DNA from: Emiliania huxleyi CCMP1516
Lineage: Eukaryota; Haptophyta; Isochrysidales; Noelaerhabdaceae
DNA length: 64,000 nt
NCBI RefSeq assembly: GCF_000372725.1
Contig: NW_005200659.1
Location: 79,947-143,946, forward strand
Reading direction: 5' to 3'
The notes under the pieces are model-generated. The model saw nothing but the letters and a program-made list of their open reading frames with translations. It was not told the DNA's origin and searched no databases. The translations under genes and the position numbers were made by a program. Every line of letters starts with the position of its first letter. The first letter of the stretch is position 1. Below are positions 1-9,908 of this stretch, one piece after another.

Positions 1-931
1 TCGGAGGTGCGGCGCGCGCATGAAGGCTCTGCACGAGACGACGGTGACGGAGGAGATGACGGAGCAGAGGACGAGGTACGCGAGGACGTGCTTCTCCTTG
101 TACCGAGGCACCTGAGACAGCGGGCCGGGCTGAGAGGGGGAGGGGGGCCGCACAGCCCGAGGCGCGGGTGCGGGGGAAAGGCGCGGCGGCGCTCACCACC
201 AGCTGCCGCCACAAGAGGACGAATATGCTCACGGCGAGCAGGTAGCCCCAGGCGCGTGGCGAGGGCAGGATGCTCCTGCGGAAGGGGAGGGGGGGGGAGC
301 GAGCTGGGCGTGGCGAGCACCGCGCCCAAAGGCTGCGCCGGCGCGCACGTCGCAATCTTCTCCGCCGTCAGGTCGTCGTTTGGCGGCGGGATTGCGGTGA
401 CGAGCATCACCACGCCCGAGGCGATGAGGATCAGCCCGATCGCGTTCCGGCACGTGAACGGCTCGTTCATCAGGGTCGCCGTGATGATGCCGTTGACAAA
501 GACACTCGTGGCGCCGATCGGCGCGACGATCGAGGCGGGAGCATACCCATACGCCAAAAAGTTGAGCGACTCGCCCGCGATCATCAGGGTGATGCCAAAC
601 CACCAGAGCGGGATCTTCGTCATCGGATGCAGCGGTTTGCCGTCCGTCCCCGTGTTCCGCTTGTGCGCCAACTTTTGCGCGTTGAGGGCAATGGGGATCA
701 CGCTGTTGGCGCACAGCGCGATGGCTACGCCCGCCCACGCCTGCAGCGGGCGCTCGCGGGCGTCGGGGCGGCGCGAGATGGCGGCAGCGCGGTGGGGGGA
801 GCGCGGCGCGCCTCGGAATTCAGGTCGGCCACGCGCCAACGGGAGACTTGGGTGGTTGGAGCGCAAAGCGGCGCAGACTCGTCTCCGGAGAGGAAATTTT
901 CGCCGCTGCCGGCGTCGGGTAAGTCTGACAT
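1..931 (-). CDS. NIPA-family magnesium transporter, 3' end cut by window
   Basis: A conceptual join of minus-strand exons gives a multipass membrane protein with the NIPA (DUF803) signature SLNFLAYGYAPASIVAPIG, then a segment like VNGIITATLMNEPFTCRNA and the hydrophobic stretch IGLILIASGVVMLV. The family transports Mg2+ across plasma or endosomal membranes. The main exon lies at about 320-752 and follows an intron ending gcccgctgcag. A short exon at about 197-275 (SILPSPRAWGYLLAVSIFVLL) and an exon at 1-112 (VPRYKEKHVLAYLVL) follow. The start at 931 (MSDLPDAGSG) is the first ATG upstream, but the donor of the first intron is not obvious and may be a GC donor. The C-terminal part lies beyond base 1. 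Family assignment is firm; exon borders are estimates. Confidence 0.8.
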
Positions 932-1382
932 TACTCTGGGGGCGTCGGCGAGCCTGCGGGAGTCGGACGAGCGCAGCGCCGCGGTGCAGCTTTGAGCAGG
1001 ACGGCGCCTACGGCGCCGGGTGGCCTGCGTACTACACCTTTACAAAAAAAGAATTAAAAAAAGAATTCTCTCTCTCCAAAATCCTGCTCGTGCAGGTGGG
1101 GACCTTGTCCTCGTCCCATCCCTCGTTTGCCGTGTCTGCTTTCTTTCTTTCTTTCTTTAGCAGACAGGCTCGACACACAAAAAAAGAATTCAAAGGCCAC
1201 AAAGACAGAAGGAAAGACACGGCTAAGAGCAGCAAAAAGAATCACAGCAAGTTTTCCCAGGAAAAGAATCGGCTCCTTCCTTGGGTCGTGGCCCCTGCAG
1301 TTTCTCCACATGTGCGCCTCGCTGCATTTGCATGCATCTCTCTCCCGCGCGGCAGCGCCGCGTCCCCCCCCCCCCCGCGCGC
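932..1382. other. Intergenic spacer, no gene seen
   Basis: This spacer lies between two minus-strand genes. It is much richer in A and T than its surroundings and holds several copies of AAAAAGAATTC-like sequence near 1045-1075 and 1180-1195, a short CTTT repeat at 1139-1157 and a C-run at 1368-1377. The longer open frames crossing it are antisense shadows. Confidence 0.5.
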
Positions 1383-2492
1383 TCACATCCCCTTGCTCGC
1401 GTACACGTGCGTGCACGGCGACCCATCCGCCCGCTTGAGGCCCTGGAACTGGGGCTCGAGCGAGCCCACGTCGAGCTCCATCTGCAGTGGCTGCAGGGCG
1501 AGCGCGGCGGGCAGGCCGACGGCCAAGCCCACGCCCACGGCGGCAACCTCGATGGCGATGGCGGCCGCGGTGCCGGCGGCGACCAGCCCAGTGGCGTACA
1601 CCACCCTCATCGCGGCGGGCGGGAAGAGCAGCGAGAGCACGGGCAGGAACATGGAGCGCGTCGTCACCGTCCGGAAGACGGCGGTCTGCCCGGCGGCGAC
1701 CGAGCGGCCGAGCGGGTTGCCGTCGGCGTCGGACACCTCGATCCCGTTCTTGATCTCGTCCATGCGCGTGAAGCAGACGTTGGTCGTGCCCGCCGAGATG
1801 ACGGCCAGGTACGGCACCAGCGGGCCGAGCACCCGAAGCCCCGGGTACGTCGAGAGGAGGCTTCCCGCCGCCATTGCGATGGAGCACGACGCCGTGACGG
1901 CGAGGCCGTACGACTGCGCCAGTGGGCCGTACGCGACCTCCGGGCCGGCGCGGCAGACGTAGTTGTTCACAACATTGTAGGTCTGGTTTGCCCACTGCAG
2001 CAGCAGCGTCACTCGCATGCTCGCCTGCTGCGAGGCGGCCAGCACCATGCCGGCCGTGATCGGCAGATTCATGGGCACAAACATCGACATCCTCCCCGGA
2101 AGAAACATCTTCTCGCCGGTCGGGCCGTGGACGACGGCATTGACCGTCCTCTGCGCCTCCCACATGTCCTGGTCGGAGACGCCGTCGGGGCACCGCCCCA
2201 GCCTCTTGAACTCGTTGAGGCGCGCCTGCGCTGCCGCAACGTCGGCGTCGGTGAGGAAGATGGTGCGCATGTCGATTAGCTCCTGAATCTTCGTCAGCCT
2301 ACCGACGAACGTGCTCTGGTCGTGCTGCTCTCCACCGAGGCTAAAGGGCGTGACCTTGACGCTCTCCGGCTTGCTGCTGTTCTGCTTTGCGACCAGCGCC
2401 GCTGAGTCGCACACGGTTCTGGTCGCGACACCGGCAGCGCCCGCCGCCGCCGCCGCCGCCGCCAGAGGTCTGCGGACGATGAGCCGAAGCAT
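1383..2492 (-). CDS. SFXN: Sideroflexin (mitochondrial serine/tricarboxylate carrier family)
   Basis: Single-exon, 369 residues. Sideroflexins are inner mitochondrial membrane carriers; SFXN1 imports serine for one-carbon metabolism. The hallmark GEKMFLPGRMSMFVPMNLPI is followed by a hydrophobic helix, then QWANQTYNVVNNYVCR (family: WINQSFNAVVNYTNR) and IEVSDADGNPLGRS, the conserved loop before a mid-protein helix. Two further hydrophobic helices (MFLPVLSLLFPPA, VVYATGLVAAGTAAA) fit the five-helix topology. The N terminus (MLRLIVRRPLAAAAAAAGAAG) is Arg/Ala-rich and acid-free, as in a mitochondrial presequence. Length is close to the usual 320-340 residues plus a leader. The 2492 ATG is the first in frame and gives this leader. 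Confidence 0.95.
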   Translation of the reverse strand: MLRLIVRRPLAAAAAAAGAAGVATRTVCDSAALVAKQNSSKPESVKVTPFSLGGEQHDQSTFVGRLTKIQELIDMRTIFLTDADVAAAQARLNEFKRLGRCPDGVSDQDMWEAQRTVNAVVHGPTGEKMFLPGRMSMFVPMNLPITAGMVLAASQQASMRVTLLLQWANQTYNVVNNYVCRAGPEVAYGPLAQSYGLAVTASCSIAMAAGSLLSTYPGLRVLGPLVPYLAVISAGTTNVCFTRMDEIKNGIEVSDADGNPLGRSVAAGQTAVFRTVTTRSMFLPVLSLLFPPAAMRVVYATGLVAAGTAAAIAIEVAAVGVGLAVGLPAALALQPLQMELDVGSLEPQFQGLKRADGSPCTHVYASKGM

Positions 2493-3742
2493 GTGTCGTG
2501 AGCGGCGCCGCTGTCCGCAGAGACCGAGCTCGGTCGGCGAGCTCTCGGCAAATACGGCGGGCGCCGAAGAAGAAGAAAAACGCCTGTTTTGTCTCCGAGT
2601 GTGGTAAACGCCAGAGCGCTGAGCCTGGCGGGCAGAGGCTTTGATCTTTGCACGGAACCCGACGTGGACCGTCCGTCACGGCGCTTCGACGTCTCGCCCT
2701 TCTCCGACGACTCGTCCTGGACGACGCGGCCGTGCCTCGACCGGCTACACCCACAGCTCCATCCTCGTCACCTCGCTCGCCACGCTCCCTCTCCACCAAC
2801 GGCCTCAATGTGGTGCTCAGATTCGAGTGCAACTGGTCACGCTCGACCGGCTCGCTGACGTCACCGGCAGGACGGCGACCGAGTGCGGCGCCTCGCCGGC
2901 CGCGTCGCTCCCGCCGGCGCCGTCCGTGTCTCCCAACGGAGGCATCGCGTTTCGAACCACAACGGACTGCGCGCTCCGCATTTCGAACCACCAAAACTCG
3001 CCGACCCAGGTCCAGGTCCAGGTCCAGGTCCAACAAGTTTGCGCCCGGCCCTCTAGGCTCTAGCGCCGCGCGCTGGCCCCGGCTGCGTCCCCGCGCGGCC
3101 TGCCCGACGGCGTGGCGCCCGCCCTCCACCCACCTCCCCGCGCAGGGCCGCTCCGGGGCGACCCGGGCGCCCTCCGACCAAACTGCTCTATTACTATCAT
3201 ATACATCACACCGACCGTCATCGCCGTCGGGGAGAGGGGGGACGACACTGCTTCGGCAGCGTGCACCTCGATCCTGTACCGTGTTTGTTACGCACCATCT
3301 CCGTTGCTTGGTTTTCTAACCTTGCCACCCGGCGGGAGGCGGCCAGGGCTCATAGACTCGGTCGAGAGACCCCAGATTGGCATCCATGCCTCTCTGGACA
3401 GGGTGGCCCGCCACAAGGACCCCAGGAATTGCGACTCGCCGCTTTCCTCCCGCTGTGATTCTGCGTGAGCTCTGTGTCTTGATTTGCCAACAATATACCT
3501 AAGAGAATAAATAAATAAATAAATACAACGGACATCCCAAGCTAGGGCTGGGTCGAGGACAGACACGTCCCCACCTTTGCAGGATTTTGCAAAAGCGAGG
3601 GGGGAGGGCGCATCGCCGCGCGGAGAGGGCTGGGCACAGGGCACAGGGGATCTCTCTCGCATAGGATATGCACTCGGCGGCACGAGGGCAAGGCTGGGCG
3701 TCCTATGTTTGTGCTCCCCCCCGGACCCCTCGCTCTTGGGCA
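2493..3742. other. Intergenic region, no supported gene
   Basis: About 1.25 kb between two minus-strand genes. Open frames here overlap on both strands and look like antisense or compositional shadows rich in Arg, Pro and Ser. Visible simple repeats are a (CCAGGT)n stretch at about 3007-3033 and an (AAAT)n stretch at about 3507-3525. I see no recognisable domain. Confidence 0.5.
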
Positions 3743-4669
3743 CTAACCATCTGACCACTCATCGACGGGGCTTGGCGAGCGGCCGCGCTGCGGGGCAGGG
3801 CTGGTGAGGATGGGCTCTGGCCACTCGCCCGTGCGGTTGTAACCGCGCATCAGCCGAACGGAGGCCTCGACCGCCCCTCGCGGCAAGCTCTCGAGCATCT
3901 CGAGCAGCTCGCCCGCCGCCATCGCCGCCTCGAACTGCTCCCTCATGCCGAGCGCGCCGCATACCCTGCGGACCGCCTCCTGCTGCACCTCGTCCGGCGT
4001 ATCGGTTTCATAGCCGGACGAGTCAGCGGAGGCGGCCCGCTTGGCGGGCGGAGAGTCGGGCGACGGCGAGCGCGACTGGCGCGAGGGCCCGCTGCCGCGC
4101 GCGGACAGCGCGTTCTTGTCAACGAGACGGGGTCCAGCATCGGCACGGCCCCTGGCACCGCGGCCCTTGCCGCGCTGCTGCTGCCCACGCTTCCTGCCCG
4201 GGTTAGGGACAGTGAAGGAGCAGCCGCGCACTCCGCCGCCGCTGGGCGGCGGCGGCACGCGCGCGGCGGCGGCCGGGCCCGCAGGCGCGGCGGGCTGGCC
4301 ACCCGCGGTGGCACCCTGCGGCTGCGATGCGGCTGCGGCGGCGTACGTCTTGGGCGCCGGCTCCGCGGCTGGCGGCGCGGCGGCAGGGGCGGGCGGCGCC
4401 GCAGGGCTCGCGCTCGCAGGCGGCTCCGTGGCCTGCGCCTGCCGCTCGTGGCGCACCGCGCGCTCGAGCTGCGAGTGCGGGTGCAGCTGTACGATGACGT
4501 CGCCGCTCTGCGTCGCGGTGAAGGAGACCGAGTACGGCGCTTCGCCGTCGTTCTTCTTCTCCGCGTAGACGAGCGCGTAGTCGCACACCTGTCGTTGGTG
4601 GTCAGTGAAGATGGTCTCTGTGCAGCGCTCGGCGGAGCCGACGCGAGAGAAGTGCCGCCTGAACGCCAT
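3743..4669 (-). CDS. Unknown protein, family A copy 1
   Basis: 308 residues, no known domain recognised. It has an N-terminal folded-looking part (1-90) with AERC, a region VSFTATQSGDVIVQLHPHS and a charged SQLERAVRHERQAQ, then an Ala/Pro-rich linker with TYAAAAASQPQG, a basic stretch RKRGQQQRGKGRGARGR, the motif LVDKNALSARG, a Ser/Pro-rich tract, and an acidic/helical C terminus. The same order of N-terminal motifs, YAAAAAQPPAG, a basic patch and VDRNALSARG recurs in the gene at 63315-64000, so the two are paralogs. The basic patches could be nuclear-localisation signals (inference). It is divergent from the GUCD1-like gene, with 131 bp between the start codons. The ATG lies in a hairpin loop (see 4656-4680). 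Confidence 0.65.
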   Translation of the reverse strand: MAFRRHFSRVGSAERCTETIFTDHQRQVCDYALVYAEKKNDGEAPYSVSFTATQSGDVIVQLHPHSQLERAVRHERQAQATEPPASASPAAPPAPAAAPPAAEPAPKTYAAAAASQPQGATAGGQPAAPAGPAAAARVPPPPSGGGVRGCSFTVPNPGRKRGQQQRGKGRGARGRADAGPRLVDKNALSARGSGPSRQSRSPSPDSPPAKRAASADSSGYETDTPDEVQQEAVRRVCGALGMREQFEAAMAAGELLEMLESLPRGAVEASVRLMRGYNRTGEWPEPILTSPAPQRGRSPSPVDEWSDG

Positions 4670-4680
4670 GCGTTCAGGCG
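4656..4680 (-). promoter_or_regulatory. Perfect hairpin with start codon as loop
   Basis: In the mRNA sense the arms are CGCCTGAACGC and GCGTTCAGGCG (11 paired bases, no mismatch) and the three-base loop is the ATG of the family A gene. A hairpin with the same arm layout covers the start of the paralog at 63308-63331, with two compensated base-pair changes. A role in start-codon accessibility or as a protein or DNA target is inference. Confidence 0.7.
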
Positions 4681-4800
4681 CCAGTTGCCTCCCGTGCCAA
4701 GTAGAATGTAAACAGTCAAAACTTTTTCGTTTTTTATTGCGGACCTCCGGCGGTGGCTCGCGCAGCGGTGCTTTGGCTGCTTCGTGCTAAGGCTGAGGCG

Positions 4801-6021
4801 ATGGCGGATTTACGCCGCACGCGCCAAATCACAAAGTCCGAGCTTCGCACGCTCAAGAAGCGCGTCGCGCAGCTGCGCAAGAAGGGCTTCGATGTGTGGA
4901 CCGACGATGAGCTCGAGCGCGAGGGTTGGACGCTCGCGCCGCTCCCGCCGGCCGCGGCGGACGCGGCCACGCCGAGCATGGCGCAGGCGGCGGACTGGGA
5001 CTGCGGACTGGCGTGCGTGCAGATGGCGCTGCTCTCGCTCGACGTGCCGCCGCCGGCGTGCTCGCTCAAGCAGCTCCGCGCACGGCTGTCGTCCGACTCG
5101 GTGTGGACCGCTGACCTGGTGTACCTGCTCGCGTCGTACGGCATTCAGTGCGAGTACCTGACGTCGGAGCTGAGCGCGGGCGCCTCCAGCGCGGAGAAGG
5201 CGGGCTCCGCCTTTTACGCCTCGTCCCTCGAGGCGGACGCCGCGCGCGTGGACGCGCTCTTCGCGCGGGCCGCGTCAGAGGAGGGCGTCTCCATTCGCTG
5301 CTGTAAGCTGGGTGCGAACGAGCTGTGGAACGCGCTGCGCGACGACGATCAGCTCGCCATCGTGTTGGTCGACGGGCGAATGCTCTACGCACGCGCGGGC
5401 CGCCCGCCCGACGGCGACTTTGAAGGGTGGCCGCCTCTGCCCGTCTCGCCCGCCCTCCCACCCCACCCCGCCGCACGCACACGCACACGCCCGCGGCTTC
5501 CGCGTGGCACGCGCAACCCCATCCCGCCCGCGCCGCCCCGGTGTCTGCGCGCAGGCACTACGTGTTGCTCGTCGGCCTCGACGACACCACCGACTCGTTC
5601 CGCGTCAAAGACCCCGCGCGCTCCGACCGCACCGCCGTCGTGGCGGCGAAGGCGTCCCGTCGCGCCGCGCCGCGCCACCCCCTCGCCGCCCGCTTGTCTC
5701 CACTCGATGCCCCGCAGCTCGACCGAATCTGCCCTGCGGACCACCGCCCTGCGCAGCGCCACGACTCTTTCGAGGGTCCAACTTAGGGCCCGCCGCCTCC
5801 CCTCCCCTCCGCACCAGCGGCTCGCCGACGCGCGAGCCGTGCCGGGCACGGACGACGACGTCATTTTGGTACCGCTCTCGCAGGAGCCAGACCCTGCACG
5901 CTATGCACTTGGCGAGGCGCGCGACTCGTCGACGAGCGCGCTGGAGCGAGCAGCGGACGGGTTGCGTCTAGAGGGGCGCACGGCAGACGACGAGCCGGCG
6001 GCGGTCACGGCGGGCAGATGA
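4801..6021 (+). CDS. GUCD1: GUCD1 / plant guanylyl-cyclase-1-like protein
   Basis: Three exons. Exon 1 carries DWDCGLACVQMALL, VWTADLVYLLASYGIQCEY and LAIVLVDGRML, matching the GUCD1/AtGC1 family, whose fold resembles C39 cysteine peptidases; the Cys in DWDCGLAC is the family-conserved one. An intron (about 5426-5554, ending gtctgcgcgcag) joins in phase to GHYVLLVGLDD and VKDPARSD (family: GHYVL.GYD, DPA). A second intron of about 165 bases ends cgcaccag before RLADARAVPGTDDDVILV, equivalent to the family's SFGTDEDLLLI. The second donor is probably non-canonical (GC). I chose the ATG at 4801, which fits family length. Biochemical function is not settled in the family. Divergent from the family A gene. 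Confidence 0.85.
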   Translation: MADLRRTRQITKSELRTLKKRVAQLRKKGFDVWTDDELEREGWTLAPLPPAAADAATPSMAQAADWDCGLACVQMALLSLDVPPPACSLKQLRARLSSDSVWTADLVYLLASYGIQCEYLTSELSAGASSAEKAGSAFYASSLEADAARVDALFARAASEEGVSIRCCKLGANELWNALRDDDQLAIVLVDGRMLYARAGRPPDGDFEGWPPLPVSPALPPHPAARTRTRPRLPRGTRNPIPPAPPRCLRAGTTCCSSASTTPPTRSASKTPRAPTAPPSWRRRRPVAPRRATPSPPACLHSMPRSSTESALRTTALRSATTLSRVQLRARRLPSPPHQRLADARAVPGTDDDVILVPLSQEPDPARYALGEARDSSTSALERAADGLRLEGRTADDEPAAVTAGR

Positions 6022-6401
6022 CAGCGCGTCGCTGCGCACCTTCTATCTCATGACATCTGCTCTCGCTGCTATATTCGAGAAGAGTTCTCGCGGGACGCGG
6101 CGGCTTCGGCCTCTGCCCGAGTCTCAAAGATCTATATACGTTGCGCGCCCATCGCCGTCCTCTCTCCTCCTCTGACCTCTCTGCTCTGACTCTCAATCCG
6201 TCAATGTGGAGAGTGCGCGGTGTGCGCGTAGAGCCCGTACACAGACTACGTTTGAACCCGCAAAGTACACGATTACACGTATCTACCGTGCCCCGTCTGG
6301 CTCTGCGCGACCCCGGTCCCCGCGCGCCTCGCGCCGCGGTCCCGCCACAGACGCGCGTGACGCGTCAGATCGTCAGTACACAGAGGAGCCACGTGTGGGA
6401 G
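6022..6401. other. Intergenic spacer
   Basis: No coding signal. The last eight bases (6394-6401, tgtgggag) are the left target duplication of the element that starts at 6402. Confidence 0.5.
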
Positions 6402-6475
6402 CTTAGGGGACCCCTAGGGTTCTGAGGGCCGGATTTTCAAAGACCTTTTAACCCCTAAACGGCTACCGAAACGGG

Positions 6476-7253
6476 ACTGGGTCCAGCCCTGGGTGGCGCA
6501 AGATCTGACGTTCTGTGACAATCGTCAGATCCGTGTTTTTCTCGTTGTTTTGTCGCTCGCTCCGCTCGCCACCTCACGCTCCGTAGTCCGGCCATGGCCA
6601 GTACCCCGCGTCTCAGTGAGACGCGTGGTACCATCCAACTCCGGTCGAAGGGCTCGAATGCGCTCAGCCTCAGGAGGAACAAAACCACGCAAATTCTGCA
6701 CGCCTCGCTGCGCCGCTGGCTTGACTGAATCAGGCAGCAGGCTGCTGCTGCTGCTGCCACAGCAGCAGTCTGCTGCGGCCCTAATACGCAAGTTAATGAC
6801 TAGCAGCACTGCCGGGGGCATACGAGCCGCCACAGCCGGTGTGCGGCCGTGCACTGCCACCTGCCTGCGGCTACGCACAATGTGCGCTCGCATTGGATGA
6901 GCCCTGCTGATGGACCTGCGTCGCCTAGCTGCACGAGAGCAATGCCGCAGGCGGTGGCCGTGGCATACACTGCGAGCACACTCGGTGCAGCTGCGAGGTG
7001 CAGCAAGAGCACGTCGTTCCTGCCTCTGATGCCACTCTCGCGGCTTGTAGCGCGTCACTCGCGCATGCTCTCCAGGAGCTATGGCGGGCGCGTGTGTGGG
7101 GCTGTAGCCTGTGTTTGGCCGGTTCTGACCCGTTTACTATCAGTATCATGCCCGGGCCACAAAAAATCGCACACGGGTAGCGGCTCAGGGGCCCAGTAAG
7201 TCGCGGAATCGCCAAATGTCACAACCTGCGCCACCCAGGGCGCTGGACCTAGT
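6476..7253 (+). mobile_element. 0.78-kb TIR element, copy 1
   Basis: Left end ACTGGGTCCAGCCCTGGG, right end the reverse complement of ACTAGGTCCAGCGCCCTG; the inner part of the TIR continues through GGTGGCGCA. It is near-identical by eye to the copies at 8820 and 16337. The TA inside CTAG at the ends could be a Tc1/mariner-type TA target duplication. No transposase. It contains CAG/CTG-rich stretches and the palindrome GTCTCAGTGAGAC. Confidence 0.75.
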
Positions 7254-8819
7254 CACGGGGTGCCCGGAAGGGCGATATCACGGCGGCCTAACTGTGCCTC
7301 CGTGCGCTCGCCACATACCCCCTGCTGCCCGAGGGGGTCGTGTTAGCACTTTATTGGGCACATACAGAGGCGGTGGGAAGCCGCCACGTTCCCTTTAAAT
7401 TTTCCGCCACAGAGCTCCGGAGCGCGCTCTGCACGAGCTCCTGGAGGACGCGGTTTCGTCTTTCGATCCCAGACGGTCGTCGCACGTCGGCGCCCCAGTG
7501 AGGTCCGCCGTCATAGGTGTAGCGCACGCTACTAGACACACTGCCTCCAAGTTGAGCGGTGGAAAATTGTGACGAAGCCACGCACCGAAGCGCCGGCGTC
7601 CCTCTGGCAATCTGCCACCGACAGCAACACACGCCTTTGATCACCGGCTGCTTGCGCTCCGCATACTCTCCAGAAGCTGTTGGTTGTGGCTGGTGCTACT
7701 TCTATCAGCCTTCCTCATGCACAATGTTGCCGTTGAGCTACGAGGCTGCAACCCGTCGTCATTTGAGTTTGCTGCCAGCCACACACAGCGCGTTCCTGCT
7801 GCACGAATGGGGTTGGACAGGTGTGAACAACACCTCGTGGGGGCGGCACCGCAGGCGTCCATTGAGGGGTCCAGGTGATAGCCCTGGGCGGGCAATCCAT
7901 ACGCCTAGTTGGACTTCAGATCGCCCGATCGCGTCCCGGTGAACTGACGTCGGATTTGTGACGCCGCCGCACCGCGCCGCGGCCAGGGGCCCGCCGGAGG
8001 CTGAGGATGGCCGTGGCGGACCGAGACGAGCTCTGGGAGGTAAAGTGTCAGCGTATATATTGTAGAGGCTGACCATGTGCACAATATCTCTCACTCTAGC
8101 TAAGCCAGGGGAGGCTATTCTGGGCGTCCACACGGCTTCCACAGAGGGGACCCTCGCGACAAGCGAGCGCGTCCGGCAGAGCGACTGAAGAATGGAGGAC
8201 AGAGTCACAAATCCCGCTTGTTGTGCATGTTTTGAGGTCGGACAGTGCTGCTGTCTTCTCCACGCAGCAGCCGACGCCACCAGGCCTCGGTAGCTGAGCA
8301 GCAGGAGCCTCCTCGCTGCTGGCAGAGTTGCGCCTCTGTTTGCCGCCGCTAAGAGATAGTTGTTGCGGGAATCCAGAGGGAATCTAAAGGAATCTAGAAT
8401 CTGTGGGTCCGAGATTCGATCTGGGACCTGAGCCGCTCGGGACCAGCTGCACATGACCCGGGGCCACTGCCATGTCGCAGACGACTGCTGGATCGGTCGT
8501 CGCCGCGGTTCCTGTCAGTACTGACAGGAACGCCGTTAGGGGTTAGGAACGAGGAGGTTTGGGGGCTTAACTTGCTTGAGATTAGGCACGGGGGGTCCCT
8601 CTTTTAAGACCGTGTAAGAAAATCGGCCTCGCCGGCATGCGTCGCTGGGTTCCGCGCCGTTTTTCTCCAATACTGCCGTTATTATAGGCACAAACCCGCC
8701 TCTGAAGACACATCTGTAAGTCTGGTGCACTGGCAGGAGCCATACTCGCGCGCGTGCTAGCTGACTGTAGCCAGCTTCCCGGCCTCCGGCGTCTACCGGG
8801 AGAGCCTCCCGCGTCCCGG

Positions 8820-9601
8820 ACTAGGTCCAGCCCTGGGTGAGCCAGTTCTGACGTTTGACATCGCGTCGTCCGTGTTTTTCTCGTTGTTTTGTCGCTCGCT
8901 CCGCTCGCCACCTCACGCTCCGTAGTCCGGCCATGGCCAGTACCCCGCGTCTCAGTGAGACGCGTGGTACCATCCAACTCCATCGAACCATCCAACTCCG
9001 GTCGACGGGCTCGAATGCGCTCAGCCTCAGGAGGGACAAAACCACGCGAATTCTGCACACCTCGCTGCGCCGCTGGCTTGACTGAATCAGGCAGCAGCAG
9101 GTTGCTGCTGTTGCCACAGCAGCAGTCTGCTGCGGCCCCAATACGCAAGTTAATGACCAGCATTGCTGCCGGGGGCATTCGAGCCGCCACAGCCGGTGTG
9201 CGGCTGTGCACTGCCACCTGCCCGCGGCTACGCACAATGTGCGCTCGCATTGGATGAGCCCTGCTGATGGACCTGCGTCGCCTAGCTGCACGAGAGCAAT
9301 GCCGCAGGCGGCGGCCGTGGCATACACTGCGAGCACACTTGGTGCAGCTGCGAGGTGCAGCAAGAGCACGTCGTTCCTGCCTCTGATGCCACTCTCGCGG
9401 CTTGTAGCGCGTCACTCGCGCATGCTCTCCAGGAGCTATGGCGGGCGCGTGTGTGTGGGGCTGTAGCCTGTGTTTGGCCGGTTCTGACCCGTTTACTATC
9501 AGTACCATGCCTGGGCCACAAGCACGGGGAGCGGCTCAGGGACCCAGTAAGCCGCGGAATCGCCAAATGTCACAACCCGGCTCACCCAGGGCTGGTCCTA
9601 C
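8820..9601 (+). mobile_element. 0.78-kb TIR element, copy 2
   Basis: Same orientation and internal sequence as copy 1. Left end ACTAGGTCCAGCCCTGGG; the right end is slightly changed (CCCAGGGCTGGTCCTA). It carries a short internal duplication near 8980-9000 (CATCGAACCATCCAACTC) not seen in the other copies. Confidence 0.75.
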
Positions 9602-9704
9602 GAGCTACGTGACGAGTCCTTCTCCCCGGACCATCGACCTCGGGAGCTCTCCCGCACCGTTTAAGTGTTTAAGCCCGTTTAAGGAATTGGCGGCCCAGCA
9701 GCTC

Positions 9705-9730
9705 TTAAAACCGGCCATGGCCGGTTTTAA
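9705..9730. repeat. 26-bp perfect palindrome
   Basis: Each half is TTAAAACCGGCCA / TGGCCGGTTTTAA, centred on an NcoI-like CCATGG. It sits in a cluster of GTTTAAG repeats just inside the right end of the 3.4-kb element. Confidence 0.85.
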
Positions 9731-9908
9731 GCCGTTTAAGCCGCAGGCGCCCCAGGGCCCACCCTTTTAAGCCTAGGGGTCCCCTAAGTGTGGGGGCGGT
9801 GAAGAGAACTCCAGGGTGTGTGATGCACACGGAGACACGCTCGCGCGAGCAAGAGATCCAGGACCTGCAGCATCCTAGCAGCACGTCGCCCCGAGTTGCG
9901 CGCGTCCC

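Larger units (their letters stand above)
6402..9788. mobile_element. 3.4-kb DNA element with 17-bp TIRs and 8-bp target duplication
   Basis: The ends are CTTAGGGGACCCCTAGG (6402-6418) and its exact reverse complement (9772-9788). The flanks are TGTGGGAG (6394-6401) and TGTGGGGG (9789-9796), a 7-of-8 match, as expected for an 8-bp target duplication (hAT-like size class). No transposase reading frame is visible, so it looks non-autonomous. It contains two of the three copies of a smaller element (6476-7253 and 8820-9601), unique-looking sequence at 7254-8819, and a perfect palindrome near the right end. Superfamily assignment from duplication size alone is tentative. Confidence 0.6.

Noticed and set aside
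7-1962. Long plus-strand open frame of 651 codons over the first two genes
   Set aside because: It is antisense to NIPA and sideroflexin exons; the minus strand holds the conserved motifs.
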